Shown in pieces: positions 34,958 through 43,785 of a stretch of DNA of 64,000 nt (its first letter is position 1; every line of letters begins with the position of its first letter). Made by a program: the position numbers and the translations under genes. The notes under the pieces are model-generated. The model saw nothing but the letters and a program-made list of their open reading frames with translations. It was not told where the DNA came from and made no database searches. This DNA comes from Clostridia bacterium (GTDB taxonomy: Bacteria; Bacillota; Clostridia; Lachnospirales; Lachnospiraceae), in assembly GCA_003249225.1 (NCBI GenBank), contig QKJQ01000018.1:1-64000 (forward strand). The letters run 5' to 3'.

Positions 34958-35881
34958 ATGCAGGCAGTAAATAAAACAAAGATAAACAACAGAATAAAGA
35001 TGGGGACAGCAGAGAGAATACTCCAGGTAGTCATCATTCTGGTCGTTGTTTCATTCAGCTTGTGTATTCTTCTCCCATGCCTGAATATTTTAGCTCTGGC
35101 ATTTAATGATGGAGCCGATGCGGCAAAAGGCGGTGTGTACTTCTGGCCAAGAGTATTTACTCTGGATAATTTTTCCGAAGTGTTTAAAGATGGAAGTATA
35201 GTACGAGCTTATGGTATTACCATAGCAAGAACAGTTCTTGGTACACTGCTCAGCCTTGTGCTCATGACTGTGTCAGCGTATGTACTTAAGATCAAGACAT
35301 TGCCAGGCCGTAACTTTTTTACCCTTGCCATTGCGTTTACCATGCTTTTTTCCGGTGGTCTGATTCCGACTTATATTCAGTACAACAAGCTGAATCTGTT
35401 AAATCACTTTGCGGTCTATATATTACCCGGTGCAATCAGTGCTTATTATCTGATCATGATTAGAACTTTCTTTGATACCATACCGGAGAGTCTGGAAGAA
35501 TCAGCTCAGATCGATGGCTGCGGTTATTTCGGTATCTATGCCAAAGTAATACTTCCCCTTAGCAAACCAATCATAGCGGTTATCGGGTTGTATTGCGCGG
35601 TAAATCACTGGAATGACTGGTTCTCCGGAGCATTTTACATGAACAGCAGCAAGTTGTGGCCGGTACAGACCGTTTTACAGCAGATGCTGAACAAAGCAAT
35701 GGCTTCAACGGAAGAGAATACAAGTATAGGTCAGCTGATTGCACAGAATGCCAATACGGTCACTTCGGATTCTTTGAAGATGGCAGCGGTCATTATTACA
35801 ATGCTTCCAATCCTTTGTGTCTATCCATTCATACAAAAATACTTTACCAAAGGTGTTATGATTGGAGCAATAAAAGGTTAA
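34958..35881 (+). CDS. Carbohydrate ABC transporter permease (YtcP/LplC type)
   Basis: 307 residues, six membrane segments, first near VVIILVVVSFSLCILLPCL. EAA loop reads LEESAQIDGCGYFGIYAKVILP. Second half of the heterodimeric channel. GGAG 6 bases before the ATG at 34958 favours it over the ATG at 34946. A tight hairpin GCACAAA/TTTGTGC (34926-34941) sits just before the ribosome binding site, and the 134-bp gap from the binding-protein gene allows independent tuning of permease levels. A strong terminator follows. Confidence 0.92.
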   Translation: MQAVNKTKINNRIKMGTAERILQVVIILVVVSFSLCILLPCLNILALAFNDGADAAKGGVYFWPRVFTLDNFSEVFKDGSIVRAYGITIARTVLGTLLSLVLMTVSAYVLKIKTLPGRNFFTLAIAFTMLFSGGLIPTYIQYNKLNLLNHFAVYILPGAISAYYLIMIRTFFDTIPESLEESAQIDGCGYFGIYAKVILPLSKPIIAVIGLYCAVNHWNDWFSGAFYMNSSKLWPVQTVLQQMLNKAMASTEENTSIGQLIAQNANTVTSDSLKMAAVIITMLPILCVYPFIQKYFTKGVMIGAIKG

Positions 35882-35900
35882 ACAGAGATTATGCAAAGAT

Positions 35901-35941
35901 CTGCAGACATTTTCATTTTGGGAGGTGTCTGCAGTTTTTTT
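35901..35941 (+). terminator. Intrinsic terminator of the sugar ABC operon
   Basis: Perfect 9-bp stem CTGCAGACA / TGTCTGCAG followed by seven T. Confidence 0.9.
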
Positions 35942-36112
35942 AGGTAAGTCCGCCGGTCTTTCCTGCAATGAACAGCTCACCATTCTTAATGCACATACAT
36001 TGTCCTATAAATTTCAATCAATAGGGTGCAGCATTAGGATACCAGATAGTGTATAATAGGACAGGAGACAAGAAAAAAAATACATTAAGTATTGATATGA
36101 GGGGGAAGCAAC

Positions 36113-37081
36113 ATGAAGAAATGGGATATATTAATTTATGGGGATGCCAATGTTGATCTTCTTGTACCAAACATTGCAGCCCTGCCACCGGCGGGAGAAG
36201 AACATATCGTACCGCAGATGCCAATGTGTGTGGGCGGTGGTGCAGCCAATGTGTTGATGGGTATAGCAAAACTTGGAAAAAACGCAGCCTTTTGTGGTAT
36301 TCTGGCTGATGACATACATGGAAGGTTTGTAAGGGAGGAAATGGAGAAGTTATCTGCCGATACCTCCACCATCCTGAAAAGCAGTAAAAATGCAACCGGA
36401 ATCTCGATCAGTTTCACAGATCAGGAGAATCGCTGCTTTCTGACATTGCGTGGGACAAATGAAGAACTATCCTTATCAATGATCACGGAGGATATGATAA
36501 AGCAATCAGGACATATCCATCTGACTGGGTATGCAGGATCAAAAAATCATGAAGAGTATAAAAAAATGCTTGAGAAAATTCATGCGAGCAAGGATGTAAC
36601 CGTATCAATGGATGTAGGCTGGGATGATACCGGGGAATGGAACCAGGGAATCGTTGAATTATTCCCTTATGTTGATGTGTTCTTTATGAATGAAACAGAA
36701 GCCCTGCATTACAGCAGGAAGAATACAGCCGTGGAAGCTCTTGGGTATTTTTCTCAGGTTGGTCCGTTGACGGTTATAAAAGTTGGAAGCAAGGGTTCCA
36801 TTGCAGGGATAAGAAGAACACCGGAAGGTAATTCAGAAGAAACAAGGATAGAAGTAATCACTGCAGAACCCTATAAAGTAAAAGCTATTGATACGACAGG
36901 AGCCGGAGATTCTTTCAATGCCGGATTCTTATATGGTTATATAAGTGGGGCGGATATCAAGGATTGTCTTATGTATGGAAATGCCTGCGGAGCCCTGTCT
37001 GTGACTGCACTTGGAGGAAATACCGCATTTCCGGACGAAGCCGGACTGATGGAATTTACCGGGAAAGGGAAGAAACTATGA
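36113..37081 (+). CDS. PfkB-family carbohydrate kinase
   Basis: 322 residues of the ribokinase/PfkB fold. GGGAANVLMGIAKLG near residue 42 is the sugar-binding GG motif. DTTGAGDSFNAGFLYGY near residue 262 holds the anion hole GAGD with the catalytic Asp. Phosphorylates a sugar or nucleoside hydroxyl with ATP; the substrate is not evident. GAGGGGGAAG lies before the ATG, and a TATAAT box at 36052-36057 suggests its own promoter. Its stop overlaps the start of the GH4 gene (ATGA), so the kinase and glycosidase are coupled: phosphorylation of a glycoside followed by cleavage is a reasonable joint role. Confidence 0.9.
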   Translation: MKKWDILIYGDANVDLLVPNIAALPPAGEEHIVPQMPMCVGGGAANVLMGIAKLGKNAAFCGILADDIHGRFVREEMEKLSADTSTILKSSKNATGISISFTDQENRCFLTLRGTNEELSLSMITEDMIKQSGHIHLTGYAGSKNHEEYKKMLEKIHASKDVTVSMDVGWDDTGEWNQGIVELFPYVDVFFMNETEALHYSRKNTAVEALGYFSQVGPLTVIKVGSKGSIAGIRRTPEGNSEETRIEVITAEPYKVKAIDTTGAGDSFNAGFLYGYISGADIKDCLMYGNACGALSVTALGGNTAFPDEAGLMEFTGKGKKL

Positions 37082-38454
37082 AGATAACGATCATTGGCGG
37101 CGGAGGAATCCGTACAGTTAATTTCATTAATGGTCTGCTTGACCGATGCAGGAAACTTTCGATCGATCAGGTCGTGCTTTTCGATATTGATAAAGAAAAA
37201 CTTGCTGTAATTGAGAAACTGGCAAAACATGTTGTGAAAAAAAAGAGTTATGAAAAAGGGGAAGCTGAACCTTTGCTATTGGTATCAAAGGAAGATGATA
37301 TCAGAATAGCCTTAACAGGAGCCGATTATATCGTTACAACGCTTCGTGTTGGAGGAGATCATGCCCGTGTAATGGATGAGACGATAGCGTTGTCTCATGG
37401 CGTAATCGGGCAGGAGACAACCGGTGCCGGCGGTTTCTCCATGGCCTGCCGTTCCATCGGTGCGTTGCTTTCCTATTGTGAGCTGGCAAAAGAAGTCGCA
37501 CCGAAGGCCTGGATCTTCAACTTTACGAATCCTTCCGGTCTCGTTACACAGACCCTGCTGGATGCCGGATTTACGAACGTGATCGGAATCTGTGATGCTC
37601 CAAGCAGTACAAAGACCAGAATCGCTGAGGGCCTGGGACTTTCAGAAGATGAACTGTATACAGAATTTTTCGGACTGAATCATCTGTCCTGGATCTCCAG
37701 TGTGAAAGCAGGTGGTAAGGAACGGATAGCAGAACTGATAAAAGACACCGCTTTTCTAAACAGTGTTCAGGAGTTTTCCATGTTCGACCCGGAAAGCTTT
37801 GCCCTGACAGGTTATCTGCCGAATGAATATCTGTACTATTACTATCATCGGGAAAAGGCGCTGCGTAACATCAGCAGCTCCGGTCAGACCCGCGGGCAGC
37901 TTATAGAAGAAGTGAATATGAAGATGTTTCAGGAATTATCCGGAATGGATATTGATCATGATCCAGAAGCAGCATTGCAGACCTTTCTCTATTATATCTA
38001 CATCAGAGAGTATTCCTACATGTCGATAGAGACTGGAACAGACCGGGGACGAGACATTAAAAAGGGAAGCCTTGAAGTTCCAAGTGGTATGGGATATGCC
38101 GGCGTTATGCTTGACTGCATCGAAGGACTGCAGTCCGAGACAGAAAAGAAGCTGGTTCTTTCCGTTCCAAATCACGGGGCGATTCCATTTCTTTCTGACA
38201 CAGATATAATTGAGATCACCTGTGATGTATCAATAAATGGCATTCAGCCGGTCAAAATTGAAAACATTCCAATGCATTGTGAGATACTGATTCGTCAGGT
38301 AAAAGCCTATGAAAACAAGGCATCCAGAGCGATACGTGAAAAATCCATTCCACTTGCCATTGATGCTCTGACACTGCATCCACTGGTTTTCTCTTTTTCA
38401 CTGGCAAAAGACCTTGTGTATGCATATGAAAAGGAATACGGCAGTCTGTTCTAA
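37078..38454 (+). CDS. Glycoside hydrolase family 4 (6-phospho-glycosidase-like)
   Basis: 458 residues. NAD-binding N-terminus ITIIGGGGIRTVNFINGLL, FNFTNPSGLVTQTLL, the metal-site Cys in GICDAPSS and the GH4 signature GLNHLSWI with its metal-site His. GH4 enzymes use NAD and a divalent metal and usually act on 6-phosphoglycosides. Start at 37078 by ATGA overlap with the kinase; the longer frame from 36964 would be embedded in it. An importer without a PTS, next to a kinase, suggests that the sugar is phosphorylated inside the cell before hydrolysis. Confidence 0.9.
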   Translation: MKITIIGGGGIRTVNFINGLLDRCRKLSIDQVVLFDIDKEKLAVIEKLAKHVVKKKSYEKGEAEPLLLVSKEDDIRIALTGADYIVTTLRVGGDHARVMDETIALSHGVIGQETTGAGGFSMACRSIGALLSYCELAKEVAPKAWIFNFTNPSGLVTQTLLDAGFTNVIGICDAPSSTKTRIAEGLGLSEDELYTEFFGLNHLSWISSVKAGGKERIAELIKDTAFLNSVQEFSMFDPESFALTGYLPNEYLYYYYHREKALRNISSSGQTRGQLIEEVNMKMFQELSGMDIDHDPEAALQTFLYYIYIREYSYMSIETGTDRGRDIKKGSLEVPSGMGYAGVMLDCIEGLQSETEKKLVLSVPNHGAIPFLSDTDIIEITCDVSINGIQPVKIENIPMHCEILIRQVKAYENKASRAIREKSIPLAIDALTLHPLVFSFSLAKDLVYAYEKEYGSLF

Positions 38455-38516
38455 AAAATCTAGGATTATTACTAAAAATGCGAAAAAAGTCAATACCTCC
38501 TCCCTCTGTTATCTGT

Positions 38517-38561
38517 TATACTAATGACAAATGTGCCTTAGAAAGATGATCTTTCTTGGCA
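38517..38561 (+). promoter_or_regulatory. -10 box and operator-like palindrome before the UROD-like gene
   Basis: A -10 like TATACT (38517-38522) is followed by a long palindrome, TGCC-tt-AGAAAGAT-g-ATCTTTCT-t-GGCA (38534-38561), 44 bases before the start codon. It could be an operator in the early transcribed region or an RNA hairpin. Confidence 0.5.
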
Positions 38562-38604
38562 TAAGTCATACAAGTAATTTGATATGGATGAAGGAGGTTT
38601 TGTT

Positions 38605-39741
38605 ATGATCAATAAGAAAAACTGGGAAGAAACCAAAGCAAAATGGGACAGCTACTGGCTAAGACAAAATAAAGGCCGTCCGCTGATGCATGTTGTAGGA
38701 ATCAAAGAAGAATGCCTTGATAAAGAACTGGAAGCAGAACTAAAGTCAAAGGACATGGACGATAAATATCTGAATGCAGAACGAATCGTAGAACGTTTCC
38801 GTTACTGGTGCAACACCCATGAATTCATGGCGGAGAGCTTCCCGAACATCAGCCTTGACTTTGGTCCGGGCTCTATGGCTGCCTATCTTGGCAGTGACAT
38901 CGAGTTTCAGCCAAGCACGGTATGGTTCACCGAATGCGTGGATGACTGGCTTGATTATCCAGACCTGAAGTTCGATCCTGAAAATGAATGGTTCAAAAGA
39001 CACATTCAGTTATTCAAAGACGTAAAGAAGCTTGCCGGTGATGATTTTGTACTTACGATCCCTGACATTATGGAGAACATCGATGTACTTGCATCCATGC
39101 GTGGAGCACAGGATACCATCTTTGATATGATGGATGAACCAGAAGAAGTGGAACGAAGAATTTCACAGGTTCAGGACGCTTACTTTGAATACTATGACAG
39201 GTTTCATGAACTTGTAAAAATGGAAGATGATTATACCGCTTATACCGTATTCCAGATTCTTGGAAAGGGAAGAACGGCTAAGCTTCAGTGTGACTTTTCC
39301 GCCATGATCTCTCCGCAGCAGTTCCGTGATTTCATACAGGAACCTCTCCGTGGACAGGCAAAGCAGATGGATCAGTGCATCTACCATCTGGATGGACCGG
39401 ATGCAATCCGTCATGTGGATGCAATTATGGAGATTGAAGAAATCAATGCATTGCAGTGGACCAGCGGTGACTATGGTCCGGATGGTACGATTGAAGAATG
39501 GTATCAGATTTATGATAAAGCTGTGGCAGCAGGAAAAGGTCTCTGGGTCAAAGTTTATACAGGAACCTTTGAAGAATGGCTGGAACGTCTTGACAAGCTT
39601 GTGGCAAGATATGGTTCCAACGCTTTGTTCCTTTATTTTGGACCTATGCCGATGGAGCAGGCAAAACGTCTCATCGCTCATGCGGAAGAACACTGGAGTG
39701 ATGTGGAAGGAAGCTATCTGAAAGAACTCGGGAAAGCCTGA
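38605..39741 (+). CDS. Uroporphyrinogen decarboxylase superfamily protein
   Basis: 378 residues resembling the UROD/MtaA superfamily as found in sugar-catabolism clusters rather than in haem synthesis. Seen in the sequence: an N-terminal helix WEETKAKWDSYW, FGPGSMAAYLG, a middle strand-helix barrel pattern, CIYHLDGPDAIRHVDA and VKVYTGTFEEWLERLDKL. Superfamily members include decarboxylases and corrinoid or cobalamin-linked methyltransferases. GAAGGAGG supports the ATG at 38605 over 38584. No signal peptide. Its position after a GH4-kinase pair suggests a role in sugar breakdown, perhaps demethylation; this is inferred only. Confidence 0.65.
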   Translation: MINKKNWEETKAKWDSYWLRQNKGRPLMHVVGIKEECLDKELEAELKSKDMDDKYLNAERIVERFRYWCNTHEFMAESFPNISLDFGPGSMAAYLGSDIEFQPSTVWFTECVDDWLDYPDLKFDPENEWFKRHIQLFKDVKKLAGDDFVLTIPDIMENIDVLASMRGAQDTIFDMMDEPEEVERRISQVQDAYFEYYDRFHELVKMEDDYTAYTVFQILGKGRTAKLQCDFSAMISPQQFRDFIQEPLRGQAKQMDQCIYHLDGPDAIRHVDAIMEIEEINALQWTSGDYGPDGTIEEWYQIYDKAVAAGKGLWVKVYTGTFEEWLERLDKLVARYGSNALFLYFGPMPMEQAKRLIAHAEEHWSDVEGSYLKELGKA

Positions 39742-39868
39742 ATTGTGTTCTTATGAACAGACCTAAATTCTCAACAAGGATTCGGCTTTTTTCATTTGGA
39801 TTTGTCAGTATTATCCTTCTAAGCAGATGGTAATTTGTGTTTTTTTCATGTAAATACTGTGAATTGAC

Positions 39869-39895
39869 TTAATGTTTTCCAAAGCGTTCCGATAT
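39869..39895 (+). promoter_or_regulatory. Sigma-28 (FliA/SigD)-like promoter
   Basis: TTAA (39869-39872), 15 bases, TCCGATAT (39888-39895) closely match the flagellar consensus TAAA-N15-GCCGATAT. A second TCCGATAT sits at 39964-39971 with a poorer -35. Both precede the FlxA-like gene, whose E. coli namesake is sigma-28 dependent. Confidence 0.55.
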
Positions 39896-40001
39896 CGATT
39901 ATAACATGATAAAAGACTCAACATCAGATATTCATAGATGTTTAAAACATTTGATGTTGAGATTCCGATATCATATTTGAAAAAATTATCGTTATAATCG
40001 A
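39895..40001 (+). repeat. Nested inverted repeats ending at a ribosome binding site
   Basis: Outer arms TCGATTATAAC (39895-39905) and GTTATAATCGA (39991-40001) are perfect over 11 bp; inner arms CTCAACATCA (39917-39926) and TGATGTTGAG (39952-39961) are perfect over 10 bp. The outer right arm abuts the AGGAGG of the next gene, so folding would mask it. Confidence 0.7.
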
Positions 40002-40014
40002 AGGAGGAATCATC

Positions 40015-40473
40015 ATGAGTTTGACCGTTGACGGAACATCCGTAGCCGTGGGAAGCACAAGCCAGTATGAATCAAAAATCGCACAATTGGAGGCACAGAT
40101 TGCAACATACCAGTCTCAGCTGGTCGAAGCGGAGGATCTGGACACACAGCAGGAGATACAGGACAAGATTTCAGATCTCCAGCAAAAGCTTACATCCCTG
40201 CAGACAAAAATGAGCAAAGCAGCTACAGCATCGAATAGCTCTGGCAGCACCACTTCTGCGGCATCTGCTGCGAATTCATATGGCAACAGCAATGATACGG
40301 TAGAAATAAGTTCCGAAGGAAAAACAATGCTGGATGCAATGAAAGCAATGAAAAAAGCACAGGAAGAATCGGACGAAAAGGCAGAGGATAAAAAAGCGGA
40401 AGAAAAAAAGGCTGAGGACGCAAAAGAAAAGAAAGAAAAAGAACAGCTGGAAGCAAAGGAGAGCGAAGAGTAA
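40015..40473 (+). CDS. FlxA-like coiled-coil protein
   Basis: 152 residues. Residues about 20-66 are a heptad coiled coil (YESKIAQLEAQIATYQSQLV; LQQKLTSLQTKMSKA) as in the FlxA-like family. A Ser/Thr/Ala/Asn linker follows, then a highly charged Lys/Glu tail (DEKAEDKKAEEKKAEDAKEK). No signal peptide. In E. coli flxA belongs to the flagellar class 3 regulon, but its role is unclear. The sigma-28-like promoter here agrees with that. AAGGAGG lies before the ATG. Monocistronic with its own terminator. Confidence 0.7.
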   Translation: MSLTVDGTSVAVGSTSQYESKIAQLEAQIATYQSQLVEAEDLDTQQEIQDKISDLQQKLTSLQTKMSKAATASNSSGSTTSAASAANSYGNSNDTVEISSEGKTMLDAMKAMKKAQEESDEKAEDKKAEEKKAEDAKEKKEKEQLEAKESEE

Positions 40474-40516
40474 GACCGACAGGAGTACTGCTCTTTGAGA
40501 ATAAACGATCCGATAG

Positions 40517-40550
40517 AAAAGGTCTCTGTGATTTGACAGAGACCTTTTTT
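40517..40550. terminator. Intrinsic terminator after the FlxA-like gene
   Basis: 13-bp stem AAAAGGTCTCTGT / ACAGAGACCTTTT with 6-base loop and a run of six T; may also stop the convergent metallopeptidase gene. Confidence 0.88.
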
Positions 40551-40636
40551 GTTGCGTCAGTGACAGACGAGCGAATGCTTGAAAGACCCCATTCTACCAG
40601 ATCAAAGGGATTTGACCGGAGAAGGAAGAAAGAGTC

Positions 40637-43417
40637 TTAGTTGCTGGCTTCGCGGTAAAAGAACATAGCATAGATTAGTTCCGCAGCTTGTTCTCTGGTA
40701 ATTTTAACCCATCCGCTGTTAAATTCTTCGATAAATCCAAGGTCGATCAGCGTAGTGACAGAACTATTAGCATAGGAGGAAGTATCGGTATAGGTAGTTT
40801 TGTCAGTTGATGAAGTGACACCCTGGTATGCTTCCATTGCTCTTGCAATCATGACCATTGCATCCTGGAAGGAAACGGATTCATACGGCTTATATTCATT
40901 TTTCTTACCGGTCACAAGACCATTTGCTCTTGCGATCATAATATAGTCATAATACCATTTATCTTCTGATACATCATTGAAATCAACATATTCTGATTCC
41001 TCTGCTGTCAGATTAAGTGCATTGACTAACATCTTAGCAAGGTCTGCCCTGGTCAGCATCTGATCCGGATGGAAAGCTCCGTTTTTCCCGGATACAATTC
41101 CCTTCGAAGCAATGGCCAGGATCTTTTCGTTTGTTGTATCGGTAAAGGATACAATATTTTCATCAATGAAATATTTACTAAAGTGCATGGTTTCAAAGGT
41201 TACAAATCCATCGGAATAGACACCTTTCATATTAACAAGAGAGCCGTCATCGGTTAAATAATAGACGGTGATATAATCACTGGTCTCACCCTCCGCCAAC
41301 TCATAGGGAATTGAAATCGTGACCGGTTCAGAAAATGCTGTGATCTGTCGGCTGTTTTCGCCAACAGTTGAGAAAAGGGTAAAGTCATAGACGACAGCGT
41401 TTCCTGCGACAGCTTTCTGTGCGTCTGTCAGATCAGTTATTACGTCAACCTGAAGTGAGACAGAATCGAAGCCTGTCAGAATTCCTGCCGGAAATGTGAC
41501 ATCCACGGTTTCTGTGTCGATTACGACTTTGCCGGCTACATTTTTCGATTCAAATTCGACCTTATATCCATTCTCGGTCCGTTCCGTACTTTTTATGGTA
41601 ATATCAGAGCCGCTGTCTTTTACTGTAATGGTAAAATCGTCGGAAGGAGCATCTTCTTTACCGGCATCCGTCTGTCCCGTTGTAGTGATAACGCCGGTGC
41701 TGATAACGGGAGCTGCGAGAACAATGACCATCCTGGTCGCGGATGCTGTCTGACCATTAAGATCTGAGGCAGTATAAGTCAGGGTATAAGTTCCGGCTGT
41801 TGCAGTATCTACCGTTCCTGAAACAACAACTGACAATGTACCGTCTTCTGCATCTGAGGCTGTGGCACCCGGATCGGTATATACTGATTGATAGGAAACC
41901 GTCATAGAAGCACTTCCATTCAGTGTTATGACCGGAACTTCGTTGTATGGTTCATTTACTGTAATGGTTACGGTCGCAGATGTCAGAGAAATGTCGGTGT
42001 CGTTATCAATGGCATAGTAGGTGAAGCTGTCCGTCCCGGTAAAGCCATCGTCAGGAACATAGGTAAAGGTACCGTCCGGTGCAAGAGTCAAAGTACCATG
42101 GGAAACATTGGTGGCCAAAAGAGAAGAGGATACTATTCCGTCTCTATCAGTGTCATTCGCCAGTATGGAATCACCGGAGAAAGAAGTGCTTTTGTAGGTG
42201 GTATAGGAATCATTTACTGCGGTCGGCTTAAAGTTGACAGTTGCCGCAGAATAGGACCATGTCGTTGTGTTTTCTCCATTTACGTAGACCGGTGTGATCA
42301 GTAAATAATGATCTGCATCGGAAAGTAATAATTCGGTTGTGCCGGAAGGTAAACGATACGTAGCAAGCTCTTCAAAATCACTTACAATGGGAGATAAGCT
42401 TGAAAATGAAACTTCCTTTACCAGATACTCAACAGTACTGTCCGCAGACGCCAGTGTTAATTCAACAGAAGTACCGCCCGGCTGTATATATTGAATCATA
42501 GGGCACCTTGATTTTATGTTCATAGTTCCGGATGTATTGCCTGAAAGGGCGATGGAAGTCTGTGCATTGTTATACAGACATGCATCAAAAGAATAGTCCA
42601 TCAGACCATAAAGAAAATCAATTTCATCCGGAGAATTCGCTGCAATGCCAAGTGTTTCAAGGATGGAAGGATAATCGTTCGATGGATTATCCCGGATGGC
42701 CAGAAGTGTTGAAAGACCAGAATATTGATTATACAGATACCGGCTCATGAACAGTAGATCGTAGTAGGTCGAATTCCATATATCATATTCAGTATTATTG
42801 CTATTTAAACAATGTAAGAAAACAGTAAGATTAGAATCTTCGATTCCGGGAAGATAATAATCTTCTGCAAACATTGAGAGCATTTCCTGAATATAAGAAT
42901 CCTCATTCGCATCTATCCTGTCATGAATGCTGTGTTGAATCTCATGAAGCAAGGTGCTCACACAATCATCAATGGAATATCCGGAAGCTGGATTCATATA
43001 ATCTGAATTTATGTGGATCATATCCTGGTTGTTATAAGAATAATCAGCGTTATAACAATAACCCAATATGTCAACGCAGTTATGAAATACTATCGTTATA
43101 CAGTCATTGTTGTCAGCGTCAGAAGGTTCGCCAAAATCAGAGACTTCCCTTGCGTAGAGAAGGGCAAATCTGTTACTGATTGCCTGCAGCCGTTCCATAT
43201 ACGTTGCATTTGCAGGATCATCCGGGTCATATATCGTGTAAATTATATAGGAGGGTGTCGTAATGGCAAGATAAAGATCAGCATACGTACTGCCTCTGCT
43301 TGGTCCGTCCTGAATCAGAAAAAAAGTGGCGGTAGTGGATGCATACACTGTGGTCGTTGTCATTGCAACGATAAGCAGAACACTTATGATGAATACTTTT
43401 ATTTTCTTTTTGAACAT
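40637..43417 (-). CDS. SLH-anchored M30-like zinc metallopeptidase
   Basis: 926-residue surface protein. Signal peptide about 1-26 (KVFIISVLLIVAMTTTTVYA). Peptidase domain about 60-320 with HEIQH (158-162) inside STLLHEIQHSIHDRI and a downstream Glu in QEMLSMFAEDYY, like M30 (hyicolysin-type) gluzincins. Then a cadherin/VCBS-like repeat (NDSYTTYKSTSFSGDSI to about 490), an Ig-like repeat (ITLNGSASMTVSYQSVYTDP), and a beta domain. Three SLH-type repeats end the protein (from about GIVSGKNGAFHPDQMLTRAD), which bind cell-wall pyruvylated polymer. Likely digests external protein at the cell surface. Several Cys in the peptidase domain are unusual for an exported Firmicutes protein. Confidence 0.85.
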   Translation of the reverse strand: MFKKKIKVFIISVLLIVAMTTTTVYASTTATFFLIQDGPSRGSTYADLYLAITTPSYIIYTIYDPDDPANATYMERLQAISNRFALLYAREVSDFGEPSDADNNDCITIVFHNCVDILGYCYNADYSYNNQDMIHINSDYMNPASGYSIDDCVSTLLHEIQHSIHDRIDANEDSYIQEMLSMFAEDYYLPGIEDSNLTVFLHCLNSNNTEYDIWNSTYYDLLFMSRYLYNQYSGLSTLLAIRDNPSNDYPSILETLGIAANSPDEIDFLYGLMDYSFDACLYNNAQTSIALSGNTSGTMNIKSRCPMIQYIQPGGTSVELTLASADSTVEYLVKEVSFSSLSPIVSDFEELATYRLPSGTTELLLSDADHYLLITPVYVNGENTTTWSYSAATVNFKPTAVNDSYTTYKSTSFSGDSILANDTDRDGIVSSSLLATNVSHGTLTLAPDGTFTYVPDDGFTGTDSFTYYAIDNDTDISLTSATVTITVNEPYNEVPVITLNGSASMTVSYQSVYTDPGATASDAEDGTLSVVVSGTVDTATAGTYTLTYTASDLNGQTASATRMVIVLAAPVISTGVITTTGQTDAGKEDAPSDDFTITVKDSGSDITIKSTERTENGYKVEFESKNVAGKVVIDTETVDVTFPAGILTGFDSVSLQVDVITDLTDAQKAVAGNAVVYDFTLFSTVGENSRQITAFSEPVTISIPYELAEGETSDYITVYYLTDDGSLVNMKGVYSDGFVTFETMHFSKYFIDENIVSFTDTTNEKILAIASKGIVSGKNGAFHPDQMLTRADLAKMLVNALNLTAEESEYVDFNDVSEDKWYYDYIMIARANGLVTGKKNEYKPYESVSFQDAMVMIARAMEAYQGVTSSTDKTTYTDTSSYANSSVTTLIDLGFIEEFNSGWVKITREQAAELIYAMFFYREASN

Positions 43418-43785
43418 GTAGGATTTCCTCTTCCTGATTTTGATACGAAGTTTTCAAAATCAATATACTTTATTTTTTGTTTTTCTTCTAAAATTCTCTC
43501 ATGATAGCAGTCATTACGACCTGCAAAACAAAATCTGATTTGTTACATTTTACTTGCGAACCCCCCTTTCCTGACAGACACGATCCATCAGCAGCATAAT
43601 AGGATTTATTATACTATTGGCAATTAAATTTTGATATAGACAAATATCATAGATGTCGGGTAAAAGGGATTTTTCACGATACGAAGAATGTATTTTATGT
43701 GAAAAACCATGGAAATATAAAATAAGCTCATGTATAATGAAAGCAGTGTAATAATGTGGTAAATCATGGAAAGAGAGGATAGGGA

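Noticed and set aside
42874..43504. Plus-strand frames of 100-160 codons opposite the metallopeptidase
   Set aside because: Antisense shadows; the minus-strand protein has signal peptide and HEIQH motif, and the plus frames have Cys/His-rich random composition.
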